Origin: CAKSQF01 sp051867925
Lineage (GTDB): Bacteria > Bacillota > Clostridia > Oscillospirales > CAG-272
NCBI GenBank assembly: GCA_051867925.1
Contig: JBJDZI010000094.1
Span: forward strand, 1 to 64,000
DNA: 64,000 nt
Reading direction: 5' to 3'
In this document: piece after piece, positions 25,679 to 33,939 of the stretch
How the letters are laid out: every line of letters begins with the position of its first letter
How positions within the stretch are numbered: position 1 is the first letter of the stretch
Program-made: the position numbers and the translations under genes
The notes under the pieces: generated by a model
The model's database searches: none
Told to the model about the DNA's origin: nothing
What the model saw: only the letters and a program-made list of their open reading frames with translations

Positions 25679-27073
25679 ATGAAAAAACTATTTTCCGTAC
25701 TCGTTGTGATTGCAATGCTGGCTTGTATGTTGCCCGTATTTGCAGTCTCCGCCGCTAATCCGGAAGTACCCGTTGCAAAGGTCAACGGCGTTACCGCTAC
25801 CGGTACGGGTGCCAAAGGCAAGGCTTGGACCAACACCGCCGATGGACTGACCAATAACGAAACCAATTCTATTTTCGTATTTGATCAGGAATTCAAGGCA
25901 GGTACCATCAGCCTGAAGATGACCAAGGGCGCCGGCGATAACGGCATCATTTTCGGTCTGACCGGCGACGCTGACGACCTGAACTTCTGGGAAGCTCCCG
26001 GCGAAGGCGAAGATTCCGTACAGTATTATTTCGTGTTCATCAACAACGGCACCGGCGAGATTCTGCTTGCCAAGACCGGTGACGGTCTGGGTTGGTGCTG
26101 GATGAAGGCTATGTCCTGCCCCAAGTGGGATACCTGCACCGAAATCGACCTGAAGGTTGTTTACAACGGCAACGGCCACATCGAAATGTGGGCAAACGGC
26201 GAGCTGGCTTACGATTACTGTGATGCCAATCCTCTGACCGGTACCCGTTGGGGTGTGCGCGTCGGTAATGCGACCGTAACCTTTACCGATATCAATGTTA
26301 CTACCGCTGCACCTTCCAATGAAGGCATCGCAGGCGGCATGGCACTTCCCTTTGCCAAGGTTGGCGACAAGACTCTGACCGGTTACTTCTCCGGCGGTCC
26401 TTGGAAAAACGACGGCTCTTCCGTCACCATTACCGACACTTCACTGGTTCATAACACCTGGGCGACTTCCTTCGTCATTGACAACGACACTCTTCCCCTG
26501 ACCGACGGTTCTCTGACTGCTACCGTCAGAGCCGGCAACACCGATAAGGGTGCGAACTGGCTGACCGGTATCATCTTCGGTCTTGAAGCGGATAGAAACG
26601 TAACCGTTTGGAAGAATTCTCACTATTCTCCCAAGTATTACACCCTGTTCGTTGACGGCGAGGGCAAGCTGGTTCTGTCCAAGGGTGGCGTTAAAACCGG
26701 CGATGATAATCTGGAAGAACTTACAAAATCCGCTGCAGCAGTAAAAGGCTACACCATCAACGAAGATTTCGTTGAGGTAAAGGCTGCGTTCAAGATGGTG
26801 GACGGCAAGCTGGAGATCAAGGGCTACGCAAACGGCACTGAGATGCTGAGCTATACCGATGAGGCTCCTCTGACCGGTTCCCGTTACGGTTTTATGGCTC
26901 GTTGCGCCGGCTCCGAGATGAAGTCTCTGGTTCCCGTGAACAATGTTCCCGTTGTAACTCCTCCCGAAAAGCCCGCTCCTACCGGTGATCTGACCGTTCT
27001 GGTTGCATCCATTGCCGCTCTGGCAGTGATCGGTACCGCAGTAGTCGTTTCCAAGAAGAGAAGCTTCAACTGA
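25679..27073 (+). CDS. Cell-surface protein with two LamG/DUF1080-like domains and PTGD anchor
   Basis: 464-residue secreted protein. A signal peptide (about 1-27, ending VSAA) is followed by two homologous jelly-roll-like domains (about 45-205 and 220-415). Each carries a GIIFGL strand, a YYFVFINNGTGE- or YYTLFVDGEGK-type hairpin and a DVE/EIDLKVVYNGNG-type strand, as in concanavalin-like sugar-binding folds. The C-terminus PAPTGDLTV, then a hydrophobic helix and KKRSFN, is an LPXTG-like sorting or membrane anchor; it closely matches that of the OB-fold protein at 46655-47917. ATG 25679 has GGAGG 5 bases before it. It is probably a carbohydrate-binding surface protein, located between two arabinoside operons. 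Confidence 0.75.
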   Translation: MKKLFSVLVVIAMLACMLPVFAVSAANPEVPVAKVNGVTATGTGAKGKAWTNTADGLTNNETNSIFVFDQEFKAGTISLKMTKGAGDNGIIFGLTGDADDLNFWEAPGEGEDSVQYYFVFINNGTGEILLAKTGDGLGWCWMKAMSCPKWDTCTEIDLKVVYNGNGHIEMWANGELAYDYCDANPLTGTRWGVRVGNATVTFTDINVTTAAPSNEGIAGGMALPFAKVGDKTLTGYFSGGPWKNDGSSVTITDTSLVHNTWATSFVIDNDTLPLTDGSLTATVRAGNTDKGANWLTGIIFGLEADRNVTVWKNSHYSPKYYTLFVDGEGKLVLSKGGVKTGDDNLEELTKSAAAVKGYTINEDFVEVKAAFKMVDGKLEIKGYANGTEMLSYTDEAPLTGSRYGFMARCAGSEMKSLVPVNNVPVVTPPEKPAPTGDLTVLVASIAALAVIGTAVVVSKKRSFN

Positions 27074-27110
27074 TTGCATTCATAGCGGACTGTAACAAGT
27101 CCTGAATCAA

Positions 27111-27151
27111 ACACAGAGACCTCGAATGAACATTCGAGGTCTCTGTGTTTC
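27111..27151. terminator. Bidirectional terminator
   Basis: A perfect 18-bp stem, ACACAGAGACCTCGAATG (27111-27128) with its complement (27131-27148), has a 2-base loop and T residues on both sides. It is shared by the surface-protein gene and the convergent AraC gene. Confidence 0.9.
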
Positions 27152-27181
27152 GTCTGCCTTTTGGCATTCCCGATCGCGCCA

Positions 27182-27973
27182 TCACATCTCTTTTTCTTGA
27201 GATTGTCTTCTGTATTCGACAGGCGTCATGCCGGTGCTTGCGCAAAATACGCGGTTGAAGTTGCGGATGCTTTGAAATCCGCTTTCCAAAGCAATCCGCG
27301 CGATGTTGTCCCCGCTACTAATCAGCCGTTCTTTGGCACTGTCCACCCGATACAGATTGATATACCGACGGATGTTGATCTTCACATTGGCGCTGAAAAC
27401 GCGGGAAAGATAGTGCATTTCATACCCCAGCTCCTGCGCCATTTTCTCCAGCGAGATCTCTTCCCGATAGTGATCAGCGATATAACTTAACATTTGGTGA
27501 ATCAGATCGGCGTTGTCTTTTCGGGCAGGTCGGAAGGTGCTATTTTCATAAAATTCGTTGCAAACAGCGTAAAGAACGGCTTTCATGGCAAGCGGTGTGC
27601 GCTGATTATCCCGAATGCAGTAACCGAGATAAAACTCCTTCACTTCATCGGCGCAATCGAATACAGGTGTCAACGCTTCCTTATCGGCAACCAATTTGGA
27701 AAAAGCGGGGATGTGATCCATAGAGAACACATGAACGATCACCTGTGTCTCGCCGAGACTTTCGTAGGAATGGATCAGATTGGACAGAATTAGCGCCATC
27801 TGTCCCTCTTTGGCGATGAAGACATTGCCCTGCACGGTGATCTGCAGATCTCCCTTCACCAGACAGATCAGTTCGATGTCTCTGTGAAAATGCGGCGCGA
27901 ACGCAAAATCCCAGTAGGTTCTGATGTCGTTATTCGTCCCTGCACGGGAATTGTCGGTCTGATATAAGATCAT
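27182..27973 (-). CDS. AraC-family transcriptional regulator next to GH51 gene
   Basis: 263-residue regulator. The N-terminal cupin (HFHRDIELICLVKGDL, sugar-sensing type) is followed by a C-terminal AraC DNA-binding domain with ISLEKMAQELGYEMHYLSRVF and IARIALESGFQSIRNFNRVF. It is transcribed divergently from the PA14-GH51 lipoprotein gene. The two promoters overlap and carry a perfect 11-bp inverted repeat spanning both -10 boxes (28009-28054), so it probably controls itself and the arabinofuranosidase gene. It starts at ATG 27973 with GGGAGGG upstream. Confidence 0.9.
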   Translation of the reverse strand: MILYQTDNSRAGTNNDIRTYWDFAFAPHFHRDIELICLVKGDLQITVQGNVFIAKEGQMALILSNLIHSYESLGETQVIVHVFSMDHIPAFSKLVADKEALTPVFDCADEVKEFYLGYCIRDNQRTPLAMKAVLYAVCNEFYENSTFRPARKDNADLIHQMLSYIADHYREEISLEKMAQELGYEMHYLSRVFSANVKINIRRYINLYRVDSAKERLISSGDNIARIALESGFQSIRNFNRVFCASTGMTPVEYRRQSQEKEM

Positions 27974-28008
27974 ACGGTATCCCTCCCAAAAGATAATATT
28001 TGTCTATC

Positions 28009-28054
28009 ATTATACACGATTTTTCTTTCATTGTCAAGCAGACTCGTGTATAAT
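28009..28054. promoter_or_regulatory. Overlapping divergent promoters with symmetric operator
   Basis: Leftward promoter: TTGACA (28037-28032), 17 bases, TATAAT (28014-28009), serving the AraC gene. Rightward promoter: TATAAT (28049-28054) with a weak -35 TTTCAT (28026-28031), serving the GH51 gene. ATTATACACGA (28009-28019) and TCGTGTATAAT (28044-28054) are perfect inverted repeats of 11 bp, each covering one -10 box. Confidence 0.8.
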
Positions 28055-28118
28055 AAAATTACAAAATGTATTTCGTCTCGTCGGACATCCGATCAGACAC
28101 TTCCCTATGGAGGTACTT

Positions 28119-31100
28119 ATGAAATTCAGATCCATTCTCTCCCTCGGTTTGGCTGGAATCCTGCTTTTTCTGCCGGCCTGCAAGAATAGCACGCCCGACA
28201 CCACAACGGCAGACACCGCCGCTACCACCACCTCTCCCGGTGAGGTGATCGTAAAACCGCTGACCGAGCGCACACCAACCGTGGGCGTGTACGCCGAATA
28301 CTTCAAGGGTCGATCCTGCGACACTTTTGTTGGCAGTGAGATCGTTTCGGAGATCGACTTCGAGTTCGTCCGCGGCATCGCTCCCTATTCGGGGGTGGGG
28401 CGAACCGATTACTCCATCCGCTACTCGGGTCAGATTCTCGCGTCCAAAACAGGAGAGTACACCTTCACCACCACCGCCGATGACGGCGCTCTGTTGACCG
28501 TCGGTGACACCGTCGTGATCAGCGATGCGGGGCCTCACCTTGCCGAGTCCCATTCGGGAACTATCTCGCTGAAGGAGGGCGAGTATTATCCCTTCACGCT
28601 GGAGTATTATAACGGCGAGCTGGGCGGCAGTATTCACTTACTTTGGACGCCACCCCGCGGAGCAGAATCCACGGTTCCTGCCGAAAATCTCTTCCTCCCC
28701 GCACACTATGCAAACATTCATCTGAATGAATCAAACAGCAAGATCGAGGCAACAGCCTCCCCCATCGCCTATGACGGCGGAGGCACGCTGATCATGGAAA
28801 AAGTTGTGGACGGCACTGTTGCCGAGCGAGCCGAAACTCCGCTTGACGGCAACACTCCCGTCACCTGCACCATGGGAAATGCCTCTGCAGGCGATGTGTT
28901 CCGAACCTATGTCATCAACGGAGGAAATGAAATGATCTCAGAACTGACCACCAAACGCTTCGGCGTGGACTTCGAACTCACCCTCGATCCCGCCACCACC
29001 ACGGGCACCGTCTCCGATTATCTCATCGGCGCCTGCATGGAGGATGTAAACCACGAACTGTACGGCGGCATCTGGTCCCAGATGATCTTCGGCGAAAAAT
29101 TTGCCGAGCCGTCGACCGATTCCACCGTCACGGGAGAATTTGACATCTCGGACGGCACCTTCAATGCAGTCGTCAAGGACGGCGCATCCGCGCTGAAAGT
29201 GGAGAGAGGGGACAACGGCCCCAAACTCACCTTCCGAAACACCGAGTCCGCCAGTGGCTCTGCCACTATGGAAATGATGCTGGACGGCGAAGGTCCCGTG
29301 GGCTTTATCATCAAAGCCTCCAATCTGCGCCCCGGTGCGGACAACTTTTACGGCTATGAAGTGGCGCTGGGCAACAATTTCCTGCGCTTGGCGAAACACG
29401 AAAACAATTACACCCCGCTGAAGGAAGTCTCGGTAAACGCTCCCAAGGGAAGCTGGGTAACCGTCACGGTCGAATACACTGCAGACACCTTCACCGTCTC
29501 GGTCAACGGCGAAGAAGCCCTCACCTATACCGACCCAAGTCCGATTACAAGCGGCAGTATCGGTCTGCGCGCATGGAACGCTTCTGCTTATTTCCGCAAC
29601 ATCACCGTGAAAACCGACGGCGGTGTCGAACGAAAGATTGAATACGGCTCCTCCGCAAGCGCACTGTCCGTTTCCAAGTGTTGGGACGCCGCCGTTTCGG
29701 GAAGCATCGACGCATCGGCTTTCATCGACACCGAAACCCTCTTCAACGGTCAGCAAACGCAAAAACTGATCCACAAAGGCGGCGACGGCGCCCTCTTCCT
29801 CTCCAATCGGGGACTCAACCGCATGGGAATGTCCTTCGTAGAGGGCAAGGAGTATGAAGGCTATCTCTACATCGCTGCCGATCGGGACACCTCCCTCACC
29901 CTGTTCCTTTGCTCTGTCGACGGCGATCAAACCTACGCCTCCACCACCGTTGCCGTACAGGCAGGCGATTTTGTCAAATATCCCTTCACGATGACATCCA
30001 ATGCCACCGATGCCAACGGCAAATTTGTGATCTCCCTCACCTCCCCTGCCGAGATCAACATCGGCTATGCTTTCCTCCAGCCCGGCGAGTGGGCGCGCTA
30101 CAAAGGTCTGCCCGTCCGCAAGGACGTGGCGGAAGGGATGGAATCCATCGGGCTGTCGGTTCTGCGCTTCGGCGGCTGTATGGCGAACGCCGCGGACTAT
30201 AAGTGGAAGGATATGATCGGCGCGCCCGAGGATCGTCCCACTTATGCCGGTTGGTGGTACGCCTACTCCTCGCTGGGATTTGGCATCATTGAGTTTATGG
30301 ATCTTTGCGAGGCGATGGGCATCCTGTACGTTCCCGACTTCAACGCCTACGAATCCCCGGAGGATATGGCAGATTTCGTCCGTTTCGCGCTGGGCACCGA
30401 TCCCACCGATAAGTGGGTACAACTCCGCATCTCGATGGGGCGCACCGAACCCTATCATCTGAAGATGATCCAGATCGGCAACGAAGAAAAGGTCAATGCC
30501 GACTACGCCCGCCGCTTTAACGCCATCGCAAATGCAGTGAAAGACATCGCACCCGATCTGATTTTGGTAGTGGGCGACTTTGCCTACAAAAACGTGATCA
30601 CCGATCCCTACAATTTCACCGGTAGCGATGGAGGCATCACCTCGCTTGCTCCCCACAAGTCCATTCTGGACAACGCCGTGAAAAACGGACAGACCGTTTG
30701 GTTCGACATCCATTGGTGGAGCGAATCGGGCAACGAGCCTGACTCCTTCATCCAAGCTGCCTTCAGCCTCTACGATGCGCTGAAGTCCATCTGCCCCGAG
30801 TCCGATCCCAAGCTCTGCGTCTTCGAGCTCAACGCCAACTCCCACACGCTGGAACGGGCACTGTGTAATGCTTATGCCATCAACGCCACGATCAAGGCGT
30901 CGGATATCTTCCCCGTCATTTGCTCTGCCAACTGCCTGCAGGTACAGGATCAGAACGACAACGGCTGGAATCAAGGTCTCGTGTTCATGGACAGCGACGA
31001 GGTCTGGCTCCAACCTCCCGCACTTGCGGCAAAACTCATCGGAAGCGGCTTGCAGGGTACGCTCATCGCGCACACCGCCGATGAGAACGCAGATTTCAGC

Positions 31101-31358
31101 GTCAGTGCCACCCGCTCCGCGGACGGCAAGACGGTGACGGTGACTGTGATCAACCGCTATGAGACCGCCAAGAATATTTGGATCGATTGTGCGGGCATGG
31201 GCAGTATGACCGTACAATCCCTCAGCGGCGCGCTCCGCACGGTCAACACTGCCACCGATCCCAATAGGATCACCATCAGCGATCCCACGGCGTGCAATGG
31301 ACAACTCGTTCCCCTCCCCGTCAACTCGGTCAACGTCATCACAGTGGAAATCAATTAA
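28119..31358 (+). CDS. PA14-domain lipoprotein alpha-L-arabinofuranosidase (GH51-like)
   Basis: 1079-residue surface lipoprotein. The signal peptide ends at lipobox FLPAC (Cys about 21). A Thr linker and a PA14 domain (about 50-200: VYAEYFKG, YTFTTTADDGALL) follow. A concanavalin-like CBM is inserted (about 335-510), then comes a GH51-type TIM barrel. The likely acid/base is Glu789 in IQIGNEEK and the likely nucleophile is Glu903 in CVFELNAN. It would release L-arabinose from arabinan or arabinoxylan side chains at the cell surface, complementing the GH127 enzyme. ATG 28119 has TATGGAGG 5-6 bases upstream. The divergent AraC gene is its probable regulator. The exact family (GH51 or a relative) is inferred from fold and motifs. 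Confidence 0.85.
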   Translation: MKFRSILSLGLAGILLFLPACKNSTPDTTTADTAATTTSPGEVIVKPLTERTPTVGVYAEYFKGRSCDTFVGSEIVSEIDFEFVRGIAPYSGVGRTDYSIRYSGQILASKTGEYTFTTTADDGALLTVGDTVVISDAGPHLAESHSGTISLKEGEYYPFTLEYYNGELGGSIHLLWTPPRGAESTVPAENLFLPAHYANIHLNESNSKIEATASPIAYDGGGTLIMEKVVDGTVAERAETPLDGNTPVTCTMGNASAGDVFRTYVINGGNEMISELTTKRFGVDFELTLDPATTTGTVSDYLIGACMEDVNHELYGGIWSQMIFGEKFAEPSTDSTVTGEFDISDGTFNAVVKDGASALKVERGDNGPKLTFRNTESASGSATMEMMLDGEGPVGFIIKASNLRPGADNFYGYEVALGNNFLRLAKHENNYTPLKEVSVNAPKGSWVTVTVEYTADTFTVSVNGEEALTYTDPSPITSGSIGLRAWNASAYFRNITVKTDGGVERKIEYGSSASALSVSKCWDAAVSGSIDASAFIDTETLFNGQQTQKLIHKGGDGALFLSNRGLNRMGMSFVEGKEYEGYLYIAADRDTSLTLFLCSVDGDQTYASTTVAVQAGDFVKYPFTMTSNATDANGKFVISLTSPAEINIGYAFLQPGEWARYKGLPVRKDVAEGMESIGLSVLRFGGCMANAADYKWKDMIGAPEDRPTYAGWWYAYSSLGFGIIEFMDLCEAMGILYVPDFNAYESPEDMADFVRFALGTDPTDKWVQLRISMGRTEPYHLKMIQIGNEEKVNADYARRFNAIANAVKDIAPDLILVVGDFAYKNVITDPYNFTGSDGGITSLAPHKSILDNAVKNGQTVWFDIHWWSESGNEPDSFIQAAFSLYDALKSICPESDPKLCVFELNANSHTLERALCNAYAINATIKASDIFPVICSANCLQVQDQNDNGWNQGLVFMDSDEVWLQPPALAAKLIGSGLQGTLIAHTADENADFSVSATRSADGKTVTVTVINRYETAKNIWIDCAGMGSMTVQSLSGALRTVNTATDPNRITISDPTACNGQLVPLPVNSVNVITVEIN

Positions 31359-31376
31359 CTATTGGGCTACGCCCCG

Positions 31377-31404
31377 CCAAGCCCCTTTTGCAAAAGGGGC
31401 TTGG
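31377..31404. terminator. Perfect palindrome after GH51 gene
   Basis: CCAAGCCCCTTTTG (31377-31390) and its exact complement form a hairpin without unpaired loop bases in print. It has no long T run downstream, so it may act as a weak terminator or be part of the dispersed repeat; a related hairpin lies at 59099-59121. Confidence 0.5.
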
Positions 31405-31606
31405 TCAGAGTGTCGAAAAAGCCCCATACCATACCAAGGAAAGGGGAAAACAGCGGAGGCACCGAAGTTTTTTCCCTCTCCTTCGCATCCGCCGCGTAGC
31501 GGCTGTTGTTACCCTCTCCCGCTTCCTTGGCTCGGCGGCAATTCTGACCATTGATACAATTCGAGGCTGTCGCAAGTTCAGGTACAATTCCTATCGACCG
31601 ACAACC

Positions 31607-31658
31607 TATACAAAAAACACTTGTACGCATTTGTTGTGGCAAGTGTTTTTTTGTATAG
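31607..31658. terminator. Bidirectional A/T-flanked hairpin terminator
   Basis: TATACAAAAAACACTTG pairs with CAAGTGTTTTTTTGTATA (one bulged T) around a 16-base loop. The A and T tracts within the stem allow termination in both directions. Confidence 0.7.
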
Positions 31659-31800
31659 TTAGAACAAAGAATGATTCTCAAATATCAATTTGTGACCGCC
31701 CCTGTTTTATGGATGAATACCGCGCGGAACTTATAAAATCTTGCGCTCTTTGTTTACCCCCGATTATCCGCCAAAATTCCACAATATTCTCCCTAATCTA

Positions 31801-31829
31801 TTTACTTTTTCCACGATTTATGCTATACT
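31801..31829 (+). promoter_or_regulatory. Promoter of endonuclease I gene
   Basis: TTTACT (31801-31806), 17-base spacer, TATACT (31824-31829), 66 bases before the start. Confidence 0.7.
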
Positions 31830-31894
31830 ATAAAGCAAGCACAAATAATTATTTCGTTTTGCATGATAAACTGATCCATTGATCGGAGGATGTT

Positions 31895-33913
31895 ATGAAA
31901 CAAAAAATGATCCGCACGACCGCCGTTTTGCTCCTGCTGGCGACACTCATCGGGCTATTGCCCGTATTCGGCGCCACCGTACAGGCGACGCTGATTTACT
32001 CTACCTCGTCTAATTCGGGACAGCGGGACGTTCTCTGCACTACGCTGGACGGAACGAGTGCCGAGGATTACTACACCGGCGAGTACGCATACGACAGCCT
32101 GTCAGAGCTTTCGGCAGACGATCTGTACGATGCGCTTGCCGAGCTGATGACCGGTACTCACAAAAAGCTCACCAGTTATAACGACTGTAAAAACTACGCA
32201 AACAAGACCGATTGCCAGAACAACGACCAAACCGTTCTTCTGCTCTACACTTCTTTTGCCACTACGGCAGATAAAATCGGTTCCAGCGGTGCCGTTTGGA
32301 ACCGCGAACACGTCTGGCCTAAGAGTTTAGGCGGTTTTGAAACTACCGGAGCAGGCTCCGATCTGCATCACATTCGTCCGGCAGATTCCCGCGTCAATAC
32401 CGTTCGCAACAACAATCTGTACGGCGAGGTTAACGGCGGCAAGCCTGCCTACGCCAGTGCTCTGGTGGGCACATCGGTCTGCGGCGGTTACTACGCCGGC
32501 GGCTACTTTGAGCCCCTCGACAATGTCAAAGGAGACGTTGCCCGCATCTGTCTCTACCTCTACGTTCGCTGGGCAGAGGAATACCCGCAATGCTCGGACA
32601 TCACCCACGTCTTTCAAAGTGTGGACGTTCTGCTGGACTGGTGCGAGCAGGATCCCGTTGACACTTGGGAAATGGGGCGTAATGAGGTGGTCGGTGCCAT
32701 CCAGGGCAACCGCAACGTCTTCATCGACTATCCCGAATATGCATGGCTGATCTTCGACAGAGAAGTCCCTGCCGATATGACCACCCCCTCGGGCGAAGCC
32801 TTCGAAAGCAACGGCGGCAATCCCGCTTGCGCCCACAAGAACATTGAAGTCAAGAACGCCTCTGCCGCTACCTGTGGAAAAGCGGGCTACACAGGTGACA
32901 CTACCTGCAAGGATTGCGGCAAACTGATCGTTGCGGGCAGTACCCTCCCCGCCACCGGCAATCACACCTTCGGCGAGTGGATTATCGCCGATGACGGTAG
33001 CAAATCCCACACCTGCACAGTCTGCGGCAAGACCGAAGCCGAGGCCGCCGGCGGGTGTATTCACTCCAAAACCGAGATCCGCGGTGCCATCGCCGCCACC
33101 TGTGGAAAAGCGGGCTACTCCGGCGACATCCATTGCGCTGATTGCGACAAACTGATCGTTGCGGGCAGTACCCTTCCCGCCACCGGCAATCACACCTTCG
33201 GCGAGTGGATCACCGCCGATGACGGTAGCAAATCCCACACCTGCACAGTCTGCGGCAAGACCGAAGCCGAGGCCGCCGGCGGGTGTATTCACTCCAAAAC
33301 CGAGATCCGCGGTGCCATCGCCGCCACCTGTGGAAAAGCGGGCTACTCCGGCGACATCCATTGCGCTGATTGCGACAAACTGATCGTTGCGGGCAGTACC
33401 CTTCCCGCCACCGGCAATCACACCTTCGGCGAGTGGATCACCGCCGATGACGGCAGCAAATCCCGCACCTGCACGGTCTGCGGCAAGACCGAAACCGAAA
33501 CGGCACCTTTCCCCACCGTTTGTCCCCATACTCACACCGAGGTACGGGGCGCCGTTCCCGCCACCTGTACAGAGGGCTACTCCGGCGACACCTATTGCGT
33601 AGATTGCGGTGAGCTTTTGATCGACGGCGCCATCGCCCCCACGATCGCCCCCCACAGCTACGGCGATCCCACACCGATCGAAGGCACCGACCTGGAGAAG
33701 CGAGTCTGCATGGTCTGCGGGCACGAGCTGGTGGACAAGATCGCCGCCGACAAGCCTTCGACTGATGAGTCATCTGCGGCAGATGACTCGACCACCGACT
33801 CCGACGGCAGTCCTATCCTTTGGATCATTGCTCTTTCCCTGTCGGGACTGGCTGTCGTCGCTATCATCGCAGTGATCCTGCTGAAGAAAAAGAAATCCTC
33901 TAACGGATCATAA
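31895..33913 (+). CDS. Membrane-anchored extracellular endonuclease I-family nuclease with tandem CxxC repeats
   Basis: 672-residue surface nuclease. A signal peptide (about 1-31) is followed by an endonuclease I/BsnA-type domain (about 35-300) with WNREHVWPKSLGG (Glu138, His139), SDLHHIRP (155-162) and GNRNVFIDYPEYAW, the motifs of this His-metal family. Three 76-residue repeats follow (from about residue 310), the second and third almost identical in DNA (228-bp period). Each has paired cysteines (TCGKAGY, HCADCDK, HTCTVCGK). A diverged fourth unit and a C-terminal transmembrane helix with KKKK tail anchor it. It would cut extracellular DNA or RNA. The 5'-nucleotidase gene follows 26 bases later in the same unit. 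Confidence 0.9.
   Translation: MKQKMIRTTAVLLLLATLIGLLPVFGATVQATLIYSTSSNSGQRDVLCTTLDGTSAEDYYTGEYAYDSLSELSADDLYDALAELMTGTHKKLTSYNDCKNYANKTDCQNNDQTVLLLYTSFATTADKIGSSGAVWNREHVWPKSLGGFETTGAGSDLHHIRPADSRVNTVRNNNLYGEVNGGKPAYASALVGTSVCGGYYAGGYFEPLDNVKGDVARICLYLYVRWAEEYPQCSDITHVFQSVDVLLDWCEQDPVDTWEMGRNEVVGAIQGNRNVFIDYPEYAWLIFDREVPADMTTPSGEAFESNGGNPACAHKNIEVKNASAATCGKAGYTGDTTCKDCGKLIVAGSTLPATGNHTFGEWIIADDGSKSHTCTVCGKTEAEAAGGCIHSKTEIRGAIAATCGKAGYSGDIHCADCDKLIVAGSTLPATGNHTFGEWITADDGSKSHTCTVCGKTEAEAAGGCIHSKTEIRGAIAATCGKAGYSGDIHCADCDKLIVAGSTLPATGNHTFGEWITADDGSKSRTCTVCGKTETETAPFPTVCPHTHTEVRGAVPATCTEGYSGDTYCVDCGELLIDGAIAPTIAPHSYGDPTPIEGTDLEKRVCMVCGHELVDKIAADKPSTDESSAADDSTTDSDGSPILWIIALSLSGLAVVAIIAVILLKKKKSSNGS
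32822..33505 (+). repeat. Three 228-bp tandem repeats in the endonuclease gene
   Basis: Units at 32822-33049, 33050-33277 and 33278-33505. Unit 1 is diverged, while units 2 and 3 differ at only a few bases, indicating recent duplication or gene conversion. A partial, more diverged fourth unit follows to about 33730. Copy number may vary between strains and in assemblies. Confidence 0.9.
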
Positions 33914-33939
33914 TTTCCACACGATTTGAGGTAAAACCT

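Larger units (their letters stand above)
31359..31894. other. Intergenic region with dispersed repeat, terminator and promoter
   Basis: 536 bases without a gene. In order: a perfect 28-base palindrome (31377-31404); a copy of the composite repeat seen at 56826-57300 (31402-31580, with GTCGAAAAAG, CCGAAGTTTT and CTTCCTTGGCTCGGCGGCA); a bidirectional hairpin (31607-31658); and the promoter of the endonuclease gene (31801-31829). Confidence 0.65.

Noticed and set aside
28938..31304. 788-codon open frame on the - strand opposite the GH51 gene
   Set aside because: Antisense artefact of codon bias; the protein is low-complexity Gly/Val-rich without domains.
32822..33505. CRISPR-like or mobile repeat array
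   Set aside because: The 228-bp units are in frame within one gene and encode repeated protein modules.
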